Source of the DNA: Methylobacter sp.
GTDB taxonomy: Bacteria > Pseudomonadota > Gammaproteobacteria > Methylococcales > Methylomonadaceae
NCBI GenBank assembly: GCA_028716975.1
Contig: JAQUOU010000009.1
Location: 62,001 to 126,000, forward strand
Length of the DNA stretch: 64,000 nt
Direction of reading: 5' to 3'
Below, piece after piece: positions 1 to 9,223 of this stretch. The notes under the pieces are model-generated. The model ran no database searches. It was not told where the DNA came from and was given only the letters and a program-made list of their open reading frames with translations. Positions within the stretch are counted from its first letter, which is position 1. Each line of letters opens with the position of its first letter. The translations under genes and the position numbers were made by a program.

Positions 1-522
1 GCTTATGAAGAGGCTGCTATTAATTTCAACCTAAGCCCGTGGGCGGCTCGAATTGAGGCGATTCATCAGGACGTTCAAGGCTTTGCCTTAACTGCAGACG
101 ATCAATATGACCTGATAATCAGCAACCCGCCGTTTTTTGCCAATCATATCAAGGCGGCGGGGTCAGATAGAAATGCCGCCAGGCATAACGATTTACTCTC
201 TTTTGCTGATTTAATCAGCAGTGCCGATAAATTACTGGCGAAACAGGGGGTATTTTATGTGCTGATTCCCCTTTCTGCAGTAGAAAAATTTTCCGCCGCC
301 GCATTAAAAGCTGGGTTTCACTTAATTAATCAAACTGATTACCGCGGTTATGCTCATACCAAGGCCAAAGTTTCTGCGCTTACTTTCAGCCGCGCGGCTT
401 CCGCGTTTACAGCACGGGTATTGACAGTTTATGAATCCCTGGGAAAGTACACGAAAGAAAGTGAAGGTTATTTAGCGGATTTTCTTTTACGGTTTTCTCA
501 AGATTGTCAGGCGCAACAATAG
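1..522 (+). CDS. trmN6: tRNA1(Val) (adenine37-N6)-methyltransferase, C-terminal part
   Basis: This is the 3' part of a gene that begins before the window; frame 1 is open from base 1 to the TAG at 520-522, giving 173 visible residues. The visible protein carries the NPPF motif (about residues 43-46) of SAM-dependent N6-adenine methyltransferases, preceded by an acidic stretch ending YDLIISNPPFF, as in the YfiC/TrmN6 family, which methylates A37 of tRNA1(Val). The length after NPPF and the C-terminal fold suit this family. The SAM-binding glycine loop lies outside the window. Another small-molecule or RsmC-like N6 methylase is possible but less likely. Confidence 0.8.
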   Translation, partial: AYEEAAINFNLSPWAARIEAIHQDVQGFALTADDQYDLIISNPPFFANHIKAAGSDRNAARHNDLLSFADLISSADKLLAKQGVFYVLIPLSAVEKFSAAALKAGFHLINQTDYRGYAHTKAKVSALTFSRAASAFTARVLTVYESLGKYTKESEGYLADFLLRFSQDCQAQQ

Positions 523-567
523 GCAACACTTCCATGCGCTGCCTTGTTGCATTCGACGTTAACTGAA

Positions 568-963
568 TCAGTTAACTGTTCGGTGTCCGCGGCCTCTCAT
601 ACAACTGGAGTAAGCCCTTTTATATTGCTCTTCAGAGCTGAATCCCTGTTTGGCGCCTCCGCCAAAACCACCCGCGGCCGCGCCTATTGCGGCGCCTGCG
701 CCTGGATTCCCGGTAAAGGCGCCTACTACTGCGCCGCCGGCCGCGCCCAGCAAACCGCCTACGCCTGCGCCTATAGCGGTTTCTTTTGCTGATCCACCCG
801 ATGAGTGGCTGGCAAGGTCCTTACATTCCGCCATATCCTGATTGATTCGATAAGCATTGGGATCATTATATGCATCAACGGTGGGCGTCCATCCTCCATA
901 GCTGTAGCAACCTGAAACCAGAATGCTGCCTATGAAAGCAATGCTGACTGTTAGTTTTTTCAT
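568..963 (-). CDS. Glycine-zipper outer-membrane lipoprotein
   Basis: A 131-residue protein with a lipoprotein signal: basic MKK start, hydrophobic core, and a lipobox LVSGC with the acylated cysteine near residue 19. Residues about 60-105 form a glycine-zipper region (GAGVGGLLGAAGGAVVGAF and similar), typical of small envelope proteins of the glycine-zipper / 17-kDa surface antigen type that insert in or lie against the outer membrane. A pair of cysteines (about residues 47 and 123) could form a disulfide. The AAAGGTAA ribosome site lies just upstream of the ATG. The gene converges with trmN6. Its exact role is unknown; structural or stress-linked envelope function is inference. Confidence 0.75.
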   Translation of the reverse strand: MKKLTVSIAFIGSILVSGCYSYGGWTPTVDAYNDPNAYRINQDMAECKDLASHSSGGSAKETAIGAGVGGLLGAAGGAVVGAFTGNPGAGAAIGAAAGGFGGGAKQGFSSEEQYKRAYSSCMRGRGHRTVN

Positions 964-1077
964 TTTTAGTTACCTTTCACTAGTTATTTATGAAATTTTA
1001 GACCATCAATTGTTTCTTTAAGTTTAGGCTATTGCTTATGAATAAAACATGAATGCCGCTCTATTAAAGCAACGAAA

Positions 1078-3591
1078 TTATAATTCTCTTAATACGCGCA
1101 TTGGCGACTTGTTAACCGCATCCCTAACGCCCCAATAGCCGGCCAAACCAACGAATAAAGCGCCGGTTAGCGGAAGCAATCCCCATAAATAAAAATTAGG
1201 GCTGTAATCCATATGTATGACCTGAGTATACAAAACGTAAATTATGGCTTCTGAAATAAGCACTGATAACACACCGGCAATAACTCCCAGCAAGCCAAAC
1301 TCAATCAGGTGGGTTGTTCTTAAAAACGAGCGATTAGCTCCCAGTGTTCTCATTAAAGCGGCATCCAGAATCCGGCTGTCCAGGGTGGAATAAACGGCAG
1401 CGAACAAAACTGTGAAACCTGCCATTAATGCAAAATACAACAGGTAATTGATGGCTTGAGTTAATTGGGTCAGTATGGTTTTGAATTGCTGTAAAATTAA
1501 ATCGACCTCAAGAATAGTGGTGCTGGGGTATTTTTTTACCAAGGTATTTAAAAAGTTTTTCTGTTTTTCAGCCAAATAAAAGCTGGTGAGATACGTGCTC
1601 GGATACGCATCGAGAGTGCCGGGTGAAAAAATCATATAAAAGTTAGGTTTCATCGTATCCCATTGAAGCTTACGGATGCTGGAAACTATCGCCTTAATCT
1701 GTTGACTACCGACAGTAAATAACAAATGATCGTTCAAATTTATTTTAAGGCTTTCGGCTAATTTTTCTTCGACGGAAACCAATTTGACCGAACTCAGTTT
1801 GATCGAACCCAGCCCGGATTGTTTAGCATCCCACCAGTTACCCGCGATAATTTTATTATCATCAGGAAGCTTGGAAGTCCAGGTAAGACTTAGCTCCCTA
1901 TGGGTAGCGTTTTCCCCCTGGGTATCCTTAGAGACAATTTGTTGTACCGGTGTGTCATTGATTTCCACCAGACGGCCTCTGACTACCGGATAATACTCAC
2001 TGCCTTTGATATGCTGCTGCTCCATTTCCTGTTTAAACGACGGTAATTGCTCAGGAAAAATATTAAGAGCAAAATGATTCGGCGCATTTTCGGGTAATTG
2101 TTTGTGCCAGTTATCAATCAGATCGTTACGCACGGTAAAACTGAGCACCATAGCAACCAGCGTAATGCTGAAAGCGAGTATCTGGCTGACACTGTTCCGG
2201 CTGTTTCTTAACAGGCCTTGTACCCCGAAACGCCAGATCAGGTTCATATGCGGCAACAGGTTCCGGGTTAAAGCCAGCAGGCCGAAAACCAGCAGTCCCA
2301 GCACCAGCAAAGTAATAAAACCGACCCCGATAATAGTTGCCGTCATTTTAATATCATCCGTGTATCGCCATATTAATATCGTAATAACACTGCCTGCCAA
2401 GCCGTACACCAACCAGGCGCTGCTGGGTAAAGGCTCCAATTCCCGGCGCAACACGCGTAGCGGCGAAACCTGTTTAAGACGCAACAGGGGCGGCAGGGCG
2501 AAACCCAATAACACAGACATGCCGATGATAAAACCGAAAAATATCGCCAATAAGCCGGGATTGGCGATTTGCCTGGGCAGCAGCTCCTCTAACAGATGAA
2601 ACAGGGCTTGTTGCGCAAACCAGCCCAACAGACAACCCACGGCGCTGGCCAATGTGCCCAAAACGATGAACTGACTGCTGTAAAGCCAGAGTATTTCCCG
2701 TTGCCTGCAGCCCAGGCAGCGTAAGATGGCGGTAGCATTAAAATGGCGTTCCGTATAACGGCGGGTCGCCATGGCAACGGCAACGCCGGAAATCAAGAGC
2801 ACGACAATGCTGGATAAGCCCAGATAACGTTCCGCGCGGCTCAATGCTGAACCCAATTCCGGACGGTCATCATGAATATCCATAATGCGTTGCGATGGAT
2901 TCAACTGCGGTTTAAGCCAGCGGCTGAATTCCGTTAACGCTTTGGTTTTACCGCTGAACTGGAAGAAATAATGGACATGGCTGCCGGGCTGTATGATGCC
3001 GGTTGCCTGCAAGTCAGCCTCGTTAATCATGACGCGCGGGGAAAAACTGTAAAAATCGCCGCGCTTGTCAGGTTCATACGTTAGAACATGACTGACTATC
3101 AGTTTTTTTTCGCCTACATTTAACGGATCGCCCAACTTGAGTTTAAGCGCGGATAAAACGCGCTTTTCAACCCAGGCAGTTCCGGGTTCCGGTCCTTTTT
3201 GAACGGCTGCTTCAGTCAGGTAATCCGATGCCGTGATTTTTAAAAAACCGCGTAAAGGATAATTAGCGCTAACGGCTTTGATACCGGCCAGTAACAGTTC
3301 GTCATGTTCAATCACGACACTGGAAAATTCAACCGTCTGAGATTGCGCCAGATTAAGCTGCCTGGCCTTGGCCAGCCAGTCCTCAGGCAGCGCTGCAGGG
3401 CCGGCTATCACCAGGTCGGCAGCCAGAAACTCTGCCGCCTGCGCGGTCATGGTGCGTTGAAGGCGGTCTGCAAACAATGAAATAGCAGTCGAGCTGGTGA
3501 CTGCAATAATTAAAGCCAGCACCAATATGGTTAATTCACCGGAACGGCTGTCACGCCATAACAGGCGCAGGGCAAGATTAAAGCGGTTCAT
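1078..3591 (-). CDS. ybbP: FtsX-family ABC transporter permease YbbP
   Basis: An 837-residue membrane protein with the MacB/FtsX permease layout. It has an N-terminal membrane segment (about residues 17-42), a long periplasmic region, a cluster of membrane helices (about 255-420), a second periplasmic part, and three C-terminal helices followed by the conserved end NKSPMRVLREL. The size fits E. coli YbbP (about 800 residues), the partner of the ATPase YbbA. The ATPase gene lies upstream on the same strand, but about 950 bp of repeat-rich DNA now separates them, so cotranscription is uncertain. The ATG lacks a strong ribosome site. The substrate is unknown; the family is thought to act on lipids or envelope proteins. 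Confidence 0.85.
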   Translation of the reverse strand: MNRFNLALRLLWRDSRSGELTILVLALIIAVTSSTAISLFADRLQRTMTAQAAEFLAADLVIAGPAALPEDWLAKARQLNLAQSQTVEFSSVVIEHDELLLAGIKAVSANYPLRGFLKITASDYLTEAAVQKGPEPGTAWVEKRVLSALKLKLGDPLNVGEKKLIVSHVLTYEPDKRGDFYSFSPRVMINEADLQATGIIQPGSHVHYFFQFSGKTKALTEFSRWLKPQLNPSQRIMDIHDDRPELGSALSRAERYLGLSSIVVLLISGVAVAMATRRYTERHFNATAILRCLGCRQREILWLYSSQFIVLGTLASAVGCLLGWFAQQALFHLLEELLPRQIANPGLLAIFFGFIIGMSVLLGFALPPLLRLKQVSPLRVLRRELEPLPSSAWLVYGLAGSVITILIWRYTDDIKMTATIIGVGFITLLVLGLLVFGLLALTRNLLPHMNLIWRFGVQGLLRNSRNSVSQILAFSITLVAMVLSFTVRNDLIDNWHKQLPENAPNHFALNIFPEQLPSFKQEMEQQHIKGSEYYPVVRGRLVEINDTPVQQIVSKDTQGENATHRELSLTWTSKLPDDNKIIAGNWWDAKQSGLGSIKLSSVKLVSVEEKLAESLKINLNDHLLFTVGSQQIKAIVSSIRKLQWDTMKPNFYMIFSPGTLDAYPSTYLTSFYLAEKQKNFLNTLVKKYPSTTILEVDLILQQFKTILTQLTQAINYLLYFALMAGFTVLFAAVYSTLDSRILDAALMRTLGANRSFLRTTHLIEFGLLGVIAGVLSVLISEAIIYVLYTQVIHMDYSPNFYLWGLLPLTGALFVGLAGYWGVRDAVNKSPMRVLREL

Positions 3592-4542
3592 GTTAGTGTC
3601 TAAAAATAAATATGGAGCTTGCCCCTCCCTGGTTACTGGATACCGGCGATCCCTGCCGGTATGACGCTGTCTTCGTTTAGCTGACGGTCCTTACCAATCA
3701 GGTGCCGGAATGAAGGCAAAATACAAGCTGACTTATTGTTATCAGCTTATTAGGCGCTCATAAAGTTATTAACAGAATTCAAAATATAGAATTACCCTGA
3801 ACTTAAAAAATCGCAGTTGAGTATTCCAAAATCCCGTTCGCTCTAAGCCTGCCGGGTACGCTGCGGGGAGTCGCTATTTTTGCGAAAGCTTTTATGGGCA
3901 TCCCTGCCCAACAAGCGGCAAAAATCACGCGACCGCTCATGCCTGCGGCGGCCCCAGCCGTCCTGCTTCACTCGTTGGATACCCGACCTGGGGTATCCAA
4001 TATCGTTCTCGCAATGACTCGACGCGATGTCGTAATGCTTTGCAATTCCACTCCGCAAATAGCGCTCCGTGGAATCGCCCAGCCCTATCGCTTCTAGGGA
4101 CTACTCGACTCCTGTCTCGCAGCGCAGGAGAGCCCTGGCTAAGAGTGAGCATGCTTCGACAGGCTCAGCACGAACGGGTATAACATTACCTGATTACGTA
4201 TAAGCTTCAGCCAAAATAGAAGCAAAACGACCTTGGCGATGCTTAAGCTGCGTCACCCCGGCATGGACTGCCGGGGTCCAGGTTACATGGAAGTAAACTT
4301 TGATGGTGAATCACATCCCTGTATTCTGGATACCGGCAGTCCATGCCGGGGTGACGTTAAATTGAGACATTGCTACTTTAGCTGAAAGTGCTACGTAATC
4401 AGGTAACATTATCCATAAGTTGTTCGTGGTGAGCACTTAGTCTACGCTCAGGAGAGCCCTGTCGAAAGGCTTATTTGCTTCGACGTGCAGCACGAACGGT
4501 TCAAACTTTAAAGGGCCGGATCAATAGTGAAAATTAATCCCG
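3592..4542. repeat. Repeat-rich gap splitting ybbA from ybbP
   Basis: About 950 bp without a convincing gene. It contains a REP-like half site near 3640-3672 (ends TGCCGGTATGACG), a partial copy of the AAAAACCGCAGT element near 3805-3860, copies of the dispersed repeat TTCGACAGGCTCAGCACGAA near 4150-4175 and 4425-4500, and the nested palindromic element at 4181-4411. Short open frames on both strands here look like translations of repeat DNA. In relatives ybbA and ybbP are adjacent, so this looks like accumulated insertions. Confidence 0.7.
4181..4411. repeat. Nested inverted-repeat (MITE/REP-like) element
   Basis: A 231-bp element bounded by inverted ends: 4181-4200 against 4392-4411, of which 15 terminal-inner bases (TACGTAATCAGGTAA) pair perfectly. 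Inside it, 4251-4274 and 4333-4356 form a second, perfect 24-bp inverted pair of the REP type (CGTCACCCCGGCATGGACTG...). No reading frame of note is inside. Related inner arms occur at 38441-38464/38587-38610 and near 49835-49930. Confidence 0.75.
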
Positions 4543-5235
4543 TCAATTGCTTACGATTTTTCCTGAATCCAGTTTAATAGTGCGCCGGCAACGGGTAGCC
4601 AGGGCTGGGTCATGCGTCACTAGAATCAATGTGGTGTTATTTTCATGGTTAAGTTCGAACAGCAAGTCAATAATATATTCACCCGTTTTACTGTCGAGAT
4701 TGCCAGTAGGCTCATCGGCAAACAGAATAGCGGGCCGCGTGACAAAAGCCCTGGCTAATGCCACGCGCTGCTGCTCGCCGCCGGAAAGCTGTTTCGGCGT
4801 ATGCGATAAACGATGCGACAGACCGACTCTATCCAATAATACCGTAGCTGAAAATTTGGCATTTTTATCGCCGCTTAATTCCAACGGCAACATGACATTT
4901 TCCAGAGCCGTCAGTCCCTGCAGTAATTGAAACGACTGAAATACAAAGCCTATCAGCTCATTACGCATGGCCGCCCTGCCATCTTCATCCATGCCGGTCA
5001 GCACCTGTCCATTCAGGATGATAGAACCGGTGCTGGGCGTATCCAGTCCCGCCAGCAGGCTTATTAATGTGGATTTCCCTGAACCGGACTCGCCCACAAT
5101 GGCTATGCTTTCGCCGCCATTGATTATCAAATCTATCGATGACAAGATATGTAAAGTCCCCTCGGAAGTGATGACCGATTTACCCAGGCTTTCTGTTACT
5201 ATAATGCGTTTTAATAATTCTGCTTGAATTTGCAT
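4543..5235 (-). CDS. ybbA: ABC transporter ATPase YbbA (LolD-like)
   Basis: A 230-residue ABC ATPase with Walker A GESGSGKST (about residues 46-54), signature LSGGEQQRVALARA, Walker B ILFADEPTGNLD and the switch histidine in LVTHD. This is the MacB/LolD subfamily and resembles E. coli YbbA throughout. It should pair with YbbP. The frame is open to 5295, but the start at 5235 (MQIQAELLKR) matches family length. That start codon lies one base away from the start of the divergent tesA, so each gene's promoter must lie inside the other, or the starts differ slightly. The tesA/ybbA divergent pair is a known gammaproteobacterial arrangement. Confidence 0.9.
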   Translation of the reverse strand: MQIQAELLKRIIVTESLGKSVITSEGTLHILSSIDLIINGGESIAIVGESGSGKSTLISLLAGLDTPSTGSIILNGQVLTGMDEDGRAAMRNELIGFVFQSFQLLQGLTALENVMLPLELSGDKNAKFSATVLLDRVGLSHRLSHTPKQLSGGEQQRVALARAFVTRPAILFADEPTGNLDSKTGEYIIDLLFELNHENNTTLILVTHDPALATRCRRTIKLDSGKIVSN

Positions 5236-5236
5236 A

Positions 5237-5839
5237 ATGATCCGATTATTTTTTGCCGTGATAGTTACGTTAACCTCAATGACCGCTATAGCCAAATCAA
5301 TTGTGGTGTTGGGAGATAGTATCAGCGCCGAGTACGGAATTGAAGTAGGACAGGGCTGGGTTTCTTTGGTTCAGAACAGACTGAAGGAAAAAAACAGCAG
5401 TTATGTCATTCATAATGAAAGCATTAGCGGCGACACCAGCGCAGGCGGGCTGGCGCGGATAGATAAAGCGTTAGCCAAGCATAAGCCAGTGATAGTTATA
5501 CTTGAACTGGGGGCGAATGACGGTTTGCGTGGCATATCTCCCAAGATTATGAAAAATAATCTTGCCGAAATCGTTCGGCATTCACAGAAGGCCGGTGCAA
5601 AAGTATTATTACTCGGCATGAAAATACCGCCCAATTACGGCAAGCGATATGTGGATATGTTCTATGCTGTTTATCCGCAGTTATCGGCAGAGCTAGGCAT
5701 CCCCTACATTCCTTTTATTATGGAAGATGTTGCTCTGGTTAAGGAATTAATGCAGCAGGATGGATTACATCCCAATGCAAAAGCACAGCAGATTATTGCT
5801 GACAAGGTATGGATACATCTCATGCCCTTATTAAAATAA
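5237..5839 (+). CDS. tesA: Acyl-CoA thioesterase I / lysophospholipase (TesA)
   Basis: A 200-residue SGNH hydrolase. A signal peptide (residues 1-19, cleavage after TAIA) sends it to the periplasm. The family blocks are all present: GDS with nucleophile Ser28, a Gly in SGDTSAGG, Asn in GAND, and the catalytic Asp175 and His178 in DGLHPN. TesA hydrolyses acyl-CoA thioesters, lysophospholipids and aryl esters. Length and block spacing are normal. It is divergent from ybbA with a one-base gap and is followed 16 bp later by a GlcG-like gene that may share its transcript. Confidence 0.93.
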   Translation: MIRLFFAVIVTLTSMTAIAKSIVVLGDSISAEYGIEVGQGWVSLVQNRLKEKNSSYVIHNESISGDTSAGGLARIDKALAKHKPVIVILELGANDGLRGISPKIMKNNLAEIVRHSQKAGAKVLLLGMKIPPNYGKRYVDMFYAVYPQLSAELGIPYIPFIMEDVALVKELMQQDGLHPNAKAQQIIADKVWIHLMPLLK

Positions 5840-5855
5840 AAGAGGAGAGTCAATT

Positions 5856-6284
5856 ATGACATTACTAAGCTTGAAGCATGCCAACAGAATTATAGAAAAA
5901 GCTATCAGCAAGGCCAGGGAATTAAATATGGCGCCTTTAACCGTGGTTGTCCTGGATACGGCGGGCCATATAATGGCCATGCAACGAGAAGACGGCGCGA
6001 CCATGATCCGTCAGCAAATTGCCACGGCAAAAGCCTGGGGCGCCGTCAGCATGGGCATATCATCCCGCAGTTTGGCAGGCGTGGCGGAGCAGCGGCCGAA
6101 TTTTATGAATGCCTTGATAGGAATGGCCGAGGGAAAGATAATGCCGGTCCCCGGCGGCGTTCTGATTCGTGATGAAGAAAATAATATTGTCGGTTCAGTC
6201 GGAATCAGCGGCGACGTTTCGGATCAGGATGAGCGCTGCGCCATTGCAGGCATAGAGTCCGCGGGCTTTGTGGCGGGGGTATGA
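5856..6284 (+). CDS. GlcG/HbpS family (DUF336) protein
   Basis: A 142-residue protein of the GlcG/HbpS family, seen from the N-terminal helix pair, the VVVLDTAGHIMAMQREDGA strand-turn and the C-terminal GGVLIRD...VGSVGISG block. Members bind haem or cobalamin-like ligands or act as accessory factors of alcohol/glycolate oxidation; the exact role here is unknown. A strong ribosome site (GAGGAG) precedes the ATG, and the gene lies 16 bp after tesA in the same direction. No signal peptide is seen, so it is probably cytoplasmic. Confidence 0.85.
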   Translation: MTLLSLKHANRIIEKAISKARELNMAPLTVVVLDTAGHIMAMQREDGATMIRQQIATAKAWGAVSMGISSRSLAGVAEQRPNFMNALIGMAEGKIMPVPGGVLIRDEENNIVGSVGISGDVSDQDERCAIAGIESAGFVAGV

Positions 6285-6336
6285 GTGAAAATTAAAAATA
6301 CTTCAAACAAGTTCCCAGGCAGAAACAGGAGTTGAA

Positions 6337-6882
6337 ATGATAATAACAGCGCTGGATATTCCGGAAGTCCTCATTATTCAACCCAAGGTGTTTGGCGATA
6401 GCCGTGGCTTCTTCCTGGAAAGCTATAATCAGCAGGCCTTCAATAAGGCCACCGGGCTTGACCTGTATTTCGTGCAGGATAACCATAGCCGTTCGGCCAA
6501 AGGTGTATTGCGCGGTCTGCATTACCAAATCCGGCAGCCCCAGGGCAAGCTGGTTCGCGTGGTGCGCGGTTCAGTGTTTGATGTAGCCGTTGACATCCGT
6601 AAAAAATCACCCACTTTCGGGCAATGGGTGGGCGTGGAGCTGAATGAAGAAAATCACCGCCAAATATGGGTGCCGCCCGGTTTTGCTCATGGCTTTGTGG
6701 TTTTAAGCGAAACGGCTGAAGTGCTTTATAAAACTACCGATTATTATGCGCCTGAATTCGAGCGTAGTATTATCTGGAATGATCCGGCCATCGCTATAAA
6801 CTGGCCAATTCAGGAAGAACCGCAGCTTTCGGCTAAAGATAAAGCAGGGTTGCCGCTTGCGCAGGCCGAGGTGTTTACATGA
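6337..6882 (+). CDS. rfbC: dTDP-4-dehydrorhamnose 3,5-epimerase
   Basis: A 181-residue RmlC-type cupin. Visible are the catalytic histidine region in VLRGLHYQ, the substrate-binding strand GKLVRVVRGSVFDVAVDIR, PPGFAHGF, and the active-site tyrosine region YKTTDYYAP. It epimerises C3 and C5 of dTDP-4-keto-6-deoxyglucose on the way to dTDP-L-rhamnose. An AGGAG ribosome site sits before the ATG. The end overlaps the wzm start by four bases (ATGA). The other rhamnose genes (rfbA, rfbB, rfbD) are not in the window, so the pathway must be completed elsewhere, or this enzyme works on a different dTDP-sugar. Confidence 0.93.
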   Translation: MIITALDIPEVLIIQPKVFGDSRGFFLESYNQQAFNKATGLDLYFVQDNHSRSAKGVLRGLHYQIRQPQGKLVRVVRGSVFDVAVDIRKKSPTFGQWVGVELNEENHRQIWVPPGFAHGFVVLSETAEVLYKTTDYYAPEFERSIIWNDPAIAINWPIQEEPQLSAKDKAGLPLAQAEVFT

Positions 6883-7706
6883 ATCCGCATGCATCGCAAC
6901 CCATTTCGCTCATTGCCCTTGCCCGCAGCCTCTGGCGTAATCGACAGCTCATCACGCAAATGACCAGGCGGGAAGTCGTAGGACGTTATAAAGGTTCTGT
7001 CATGGGTTTGCTGTGGTCGTTTCTCAACCCGGTATTCATGCTGGTTGTTTATACCTTCGTATTTTCCGTAGTCTTCAAAGCCCGCTGGGGAGTCGGGGAC
7101 GAAAGCAAAACCCAGTTTGCCGTGGTGCTGTTTGTCGGCATGATTGTGCACGGCTTGTTTGCCGAAGTGCTCAACCGCGCGCCGGGACTGATTCTTGCCA
7201 ACGTCAATTACGTTAAAAAAGTGGTTTTCCCCCTGGAAATCCTGCCGGCAATCACCATGGGCGCAGCATTGTTTCATAGTATGGTCAGCCTGCTGGTATT
7301 GTTGACTGCTTTCGCCATTTTCAACAGCTATGTGCAGTGGACGGCGGTTTTTATCCCTTTGATTTTACTGCCGCTGGTCATACTGAGCCTGGGTTTTGCC
7401 TGGATGCTCGCCTCGCTGGGCGTGTTTTTGCGGGATGTAGGCCAGACAATTGGTCTTTTTACCACCGTCATGATGTTTCTATCCCCTGTTTTTTTTCCGA
7501 TTACTGCCCTGCCGGAAAAATACCGCTCCGTAATTATGGCCAATCCGCTCACCTTCATCATTGAACAAGCGCGTGAAGTGCTCATCTGGGGCCGCTTGCC
7601 CGATTGGACAGGTTTGGGCATTTATACCCTGGCTGCCATACTCGTGGCCTGGGCCGGCTACGCCTGGTTCCAAAAAACCAGAAAGGGCTTTGCCGATGTT
7701 TTATAA
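6879..7706 (+). CDS. wzm: Polysaccharide ABC-2 exporter permease
   Basis: A 275-residue inner-membrane protein of the ABC-2 polysaccharide/polyol-phosphate exporter family. It has the N-terminal amphipathic signature REVVGRYKGSVMGLLWSFLNP and about six membrane helices. With a Wzt ATPase it moves finished lipid-linked O-antigen or capsule across the inner membrane. It overlaps rfbC by ATGA. Unusually, its full ATPase partner wzt starts only at 12372, 4.7 kb away, because a methyltransferase gene, cysC, toxin-antitoxin modules and a truncated second wzt lie between. Confidence 0.92.
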   Translation: MNPHASQPISLIALARSLWRNRQLITQMTRREVVGRYKGSVMGLLWSFLNPVFMLVVYTFVFSVVFKARWGVGDESKTQFAVVLFVGMIVHGLFAEVLNRAPGLILANVNYVKKVVFPLEILPAITMGAALFHSMVSLLVLLTAFAIFNSYVQWTAVFIPLILLPLVILSLGFAWMLASLGVFLRDVGQTIGLFTTVMMFLSPVFFPITALPEKYRSVIMANPLTFIIEQAREVLIWGRLPDWTGLGIYTLAAILVAWAGYAWFQKTRKGFADVL

Positions 7707-7877
7707 TAAGGTGAAAGTTTTCGGATCAAAAATTGATAATAATGCGCGATGCGGAGTTATTGAAGGAAATATCACCGGCACCTCTGTCTCCGATCTATAA
7801 AACGGGGTTACAAGGAGTCTACTTACACTATTCAGCTTATGTAAAATAATAGCCTCCTATGATCCAGGCATACAAAT

Positions 7878-8897
7878 ATGACAACTAAATTAACGCATAT
7901 GACCGATCAAGAATTCATTGAATTTTGCTATCAGAAAATACTAAGGAGAAATCCCGACCAAGAAGGCAGCCTACATTACACGCATGCTCTTAATTCTCAT
8001 TATCTCACAAGAGAAGAAATACTAATTCAGTTTATTAGTTGTGAAGAGTTTAAATCTCGGGCAGCGTCCGAAGAATTCGTTCCATCAGGGCATTTTTATT
8101 CAGCTATACCATCTGTTGAGGAAAGAGAGGCTTTTCTATCCTCCGATTTGTCAGATGATAATGAAATTTTGGGTGTAAAACTAAATACCCAGAAGCAAAT
8201 TGACTTATTGAAGCAATTTAAGAACTACTACGACCAATGCCCATTTCCTGAACATAAAACCGAACAATTCAGATATTACTTTTCAAATCCAGCTTTTTCA
8301 TATACTGACGCATTGACGTTATACAGTATGATTAGAAACTTCAAACCCAAGAGGGTAATAGAAATAGGATCTGGTTTTTCTTCCTGTGTTATGTTGGATA
8401 CGAGCGAATATTTCTTTAACGGGGAAATTAATTTTACATTTATTGAGCCATATCCTGAACTTCTTCATTCATTAATTAACCAGGCGGATAACAGACATAC
8501 CATTATTCCAAAAAAATTCCAAGAAGTTGACAAGAATATCTTTAGCAGTTTAGAAGCAAATGATATTCTTTTTGTGGACTCCACTCATGTTTCAAAACTT
8601 AATAGCGATGTGAACAAGATAATCTTTGAAATACTTCCATCTTTGAAAAAAGGTGTACTAATTCATTTTCACGATATTTTTTGGCCTTTTGAATATCCTA
8701 AAGATTGGATTCGTGAAGGTAGAGCATGGAATGAAGCATATATTTTGCGGGCTTTTCTAGAATTTAACGTAAGCTTTGAGATTCTATTTTTTGCTGATTA
8801 TTTATACAAACATCAACGCAACTGGTTCCAAGAAAATATGCCCCTATACCTTAAAAACTCTGGTGGAAATATTTGGATAAGAAAAATAGAAGACTAA
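7878..8897 (+). CDS. DUF4214-like / class I methyltransferase fusion
   Basis: A 339-residue protein. Residues about 1-65 resemble the DUF4214 helical module (YQKILRRNPDQEGSLHY), often found beside glycan-modifying domains. Residues about 145-290 look like a class I SAM methyltransferase: RVIEIGSGFSSCVMLD for the SAM loop, FTFIEPYPE for the acidic ribose-binding strand, and FVDSTHVS...LIHFHDIFWP downstream. The gene is clearly more AT-rich than its neighbours, which suggests recent acquisition. It probably methylates a sugar of the exported glycan, but that is inference. Its 3' end, including the stop codon, is duplicated in tandem. Confidence 0.7.
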   Translation: MTTKLTHMTDQEFIEFCYQKILRRNPDQEGSLHYTHALNSHYLTREEILIQFISCEEFKSRAASEEFVPSGHFYSAIPSVEEREAFLSSDLSDDNEILGVKLNTQKQIDLLKQFKNYYDQCPFPEHKTEQFRYYFSNPAFSYTDALTLYSMIRNFKPKRVIEIGSGFSSCVMLDTSEYFFNGEINFTFIEPYPELLHSLINQADNRHTIIPKKFQEVDKNIFSSLEANDILFVDSTHVSKLNSDVNKIIFEILPSLKKGVLIHFHDIFWPFEYPKDWIREGRAWNEAYILRAFLEFNVSFEILFFADYLYKHQRNWFQENMPLYLKNSGGNIWIRKIED

Positions 8898-8926
8898 AAT
8901 TTGGATAAGAAAAATAGAAGACTAAA
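8871..8926 (+). repeat. 28-bp perfect tandem duplication at a gene end
   Basis: Bases 8871-8898 and 8899-8926 are identical. The first copy encodes the last eight codons (IWIRKIED) and the stop of the DUF4214/methyltransferase gene, so the second copy lies outside the coding region. It looks like a recent slippage or repair duplication. Confidence 0.95.
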
Positions 8927-9223
8927 CGGCTATATCTAGCCCCTAATCCTCAACCATCTACCATACGGGTTCGCATCGAGGACATCAGAAATTATGGAGC
9001 TTGAACCAGCATTCTCTGAGAGAAATAATACTATGATTTTAAAGATCTTAATCGTTAATTGCGAATAGTGCTGCTTAAATAACCTGTTCAATTTTAAGTT
9101 AAATTTTGCTAATTTTTACTATTGGTTACATTTAACCATAAGCTAACCGACATCAGCAGAAACTAAGGCTCCGGTAAATCTCCTTATTTATATTGCTAAA
9201 AAAGAGCTGCAATAAATTGATTT
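8927..9223. other. Intergenic stretch, no feature
   Basis: About 300 AT-rich bases between the methyltransferase gene and cysC. No open frame, strong hairpin or dispersed repeat was recognised. A promoter for cysC would be expected here, but no clear sigma-70 boxes stood out. Confidence 0.5.

Noticed and set aside
544..841. Two plus-strand ORFs rich in Ala/Pro/Cys
   Set aside because: They are antisense shadows of the glycine-zipper lipoprotein gene on the minus strand.
3843..4152. Overlapping short ORFs on both strands
   Set aside because: They lie wholly in repeat DNA, lack ribosome sites and resemble no protein family.
7561..7800. 79-codon ORF over the wzm end
   Set aside because: Mostly an out-of-frame shadow of wzm; the tail has no features.
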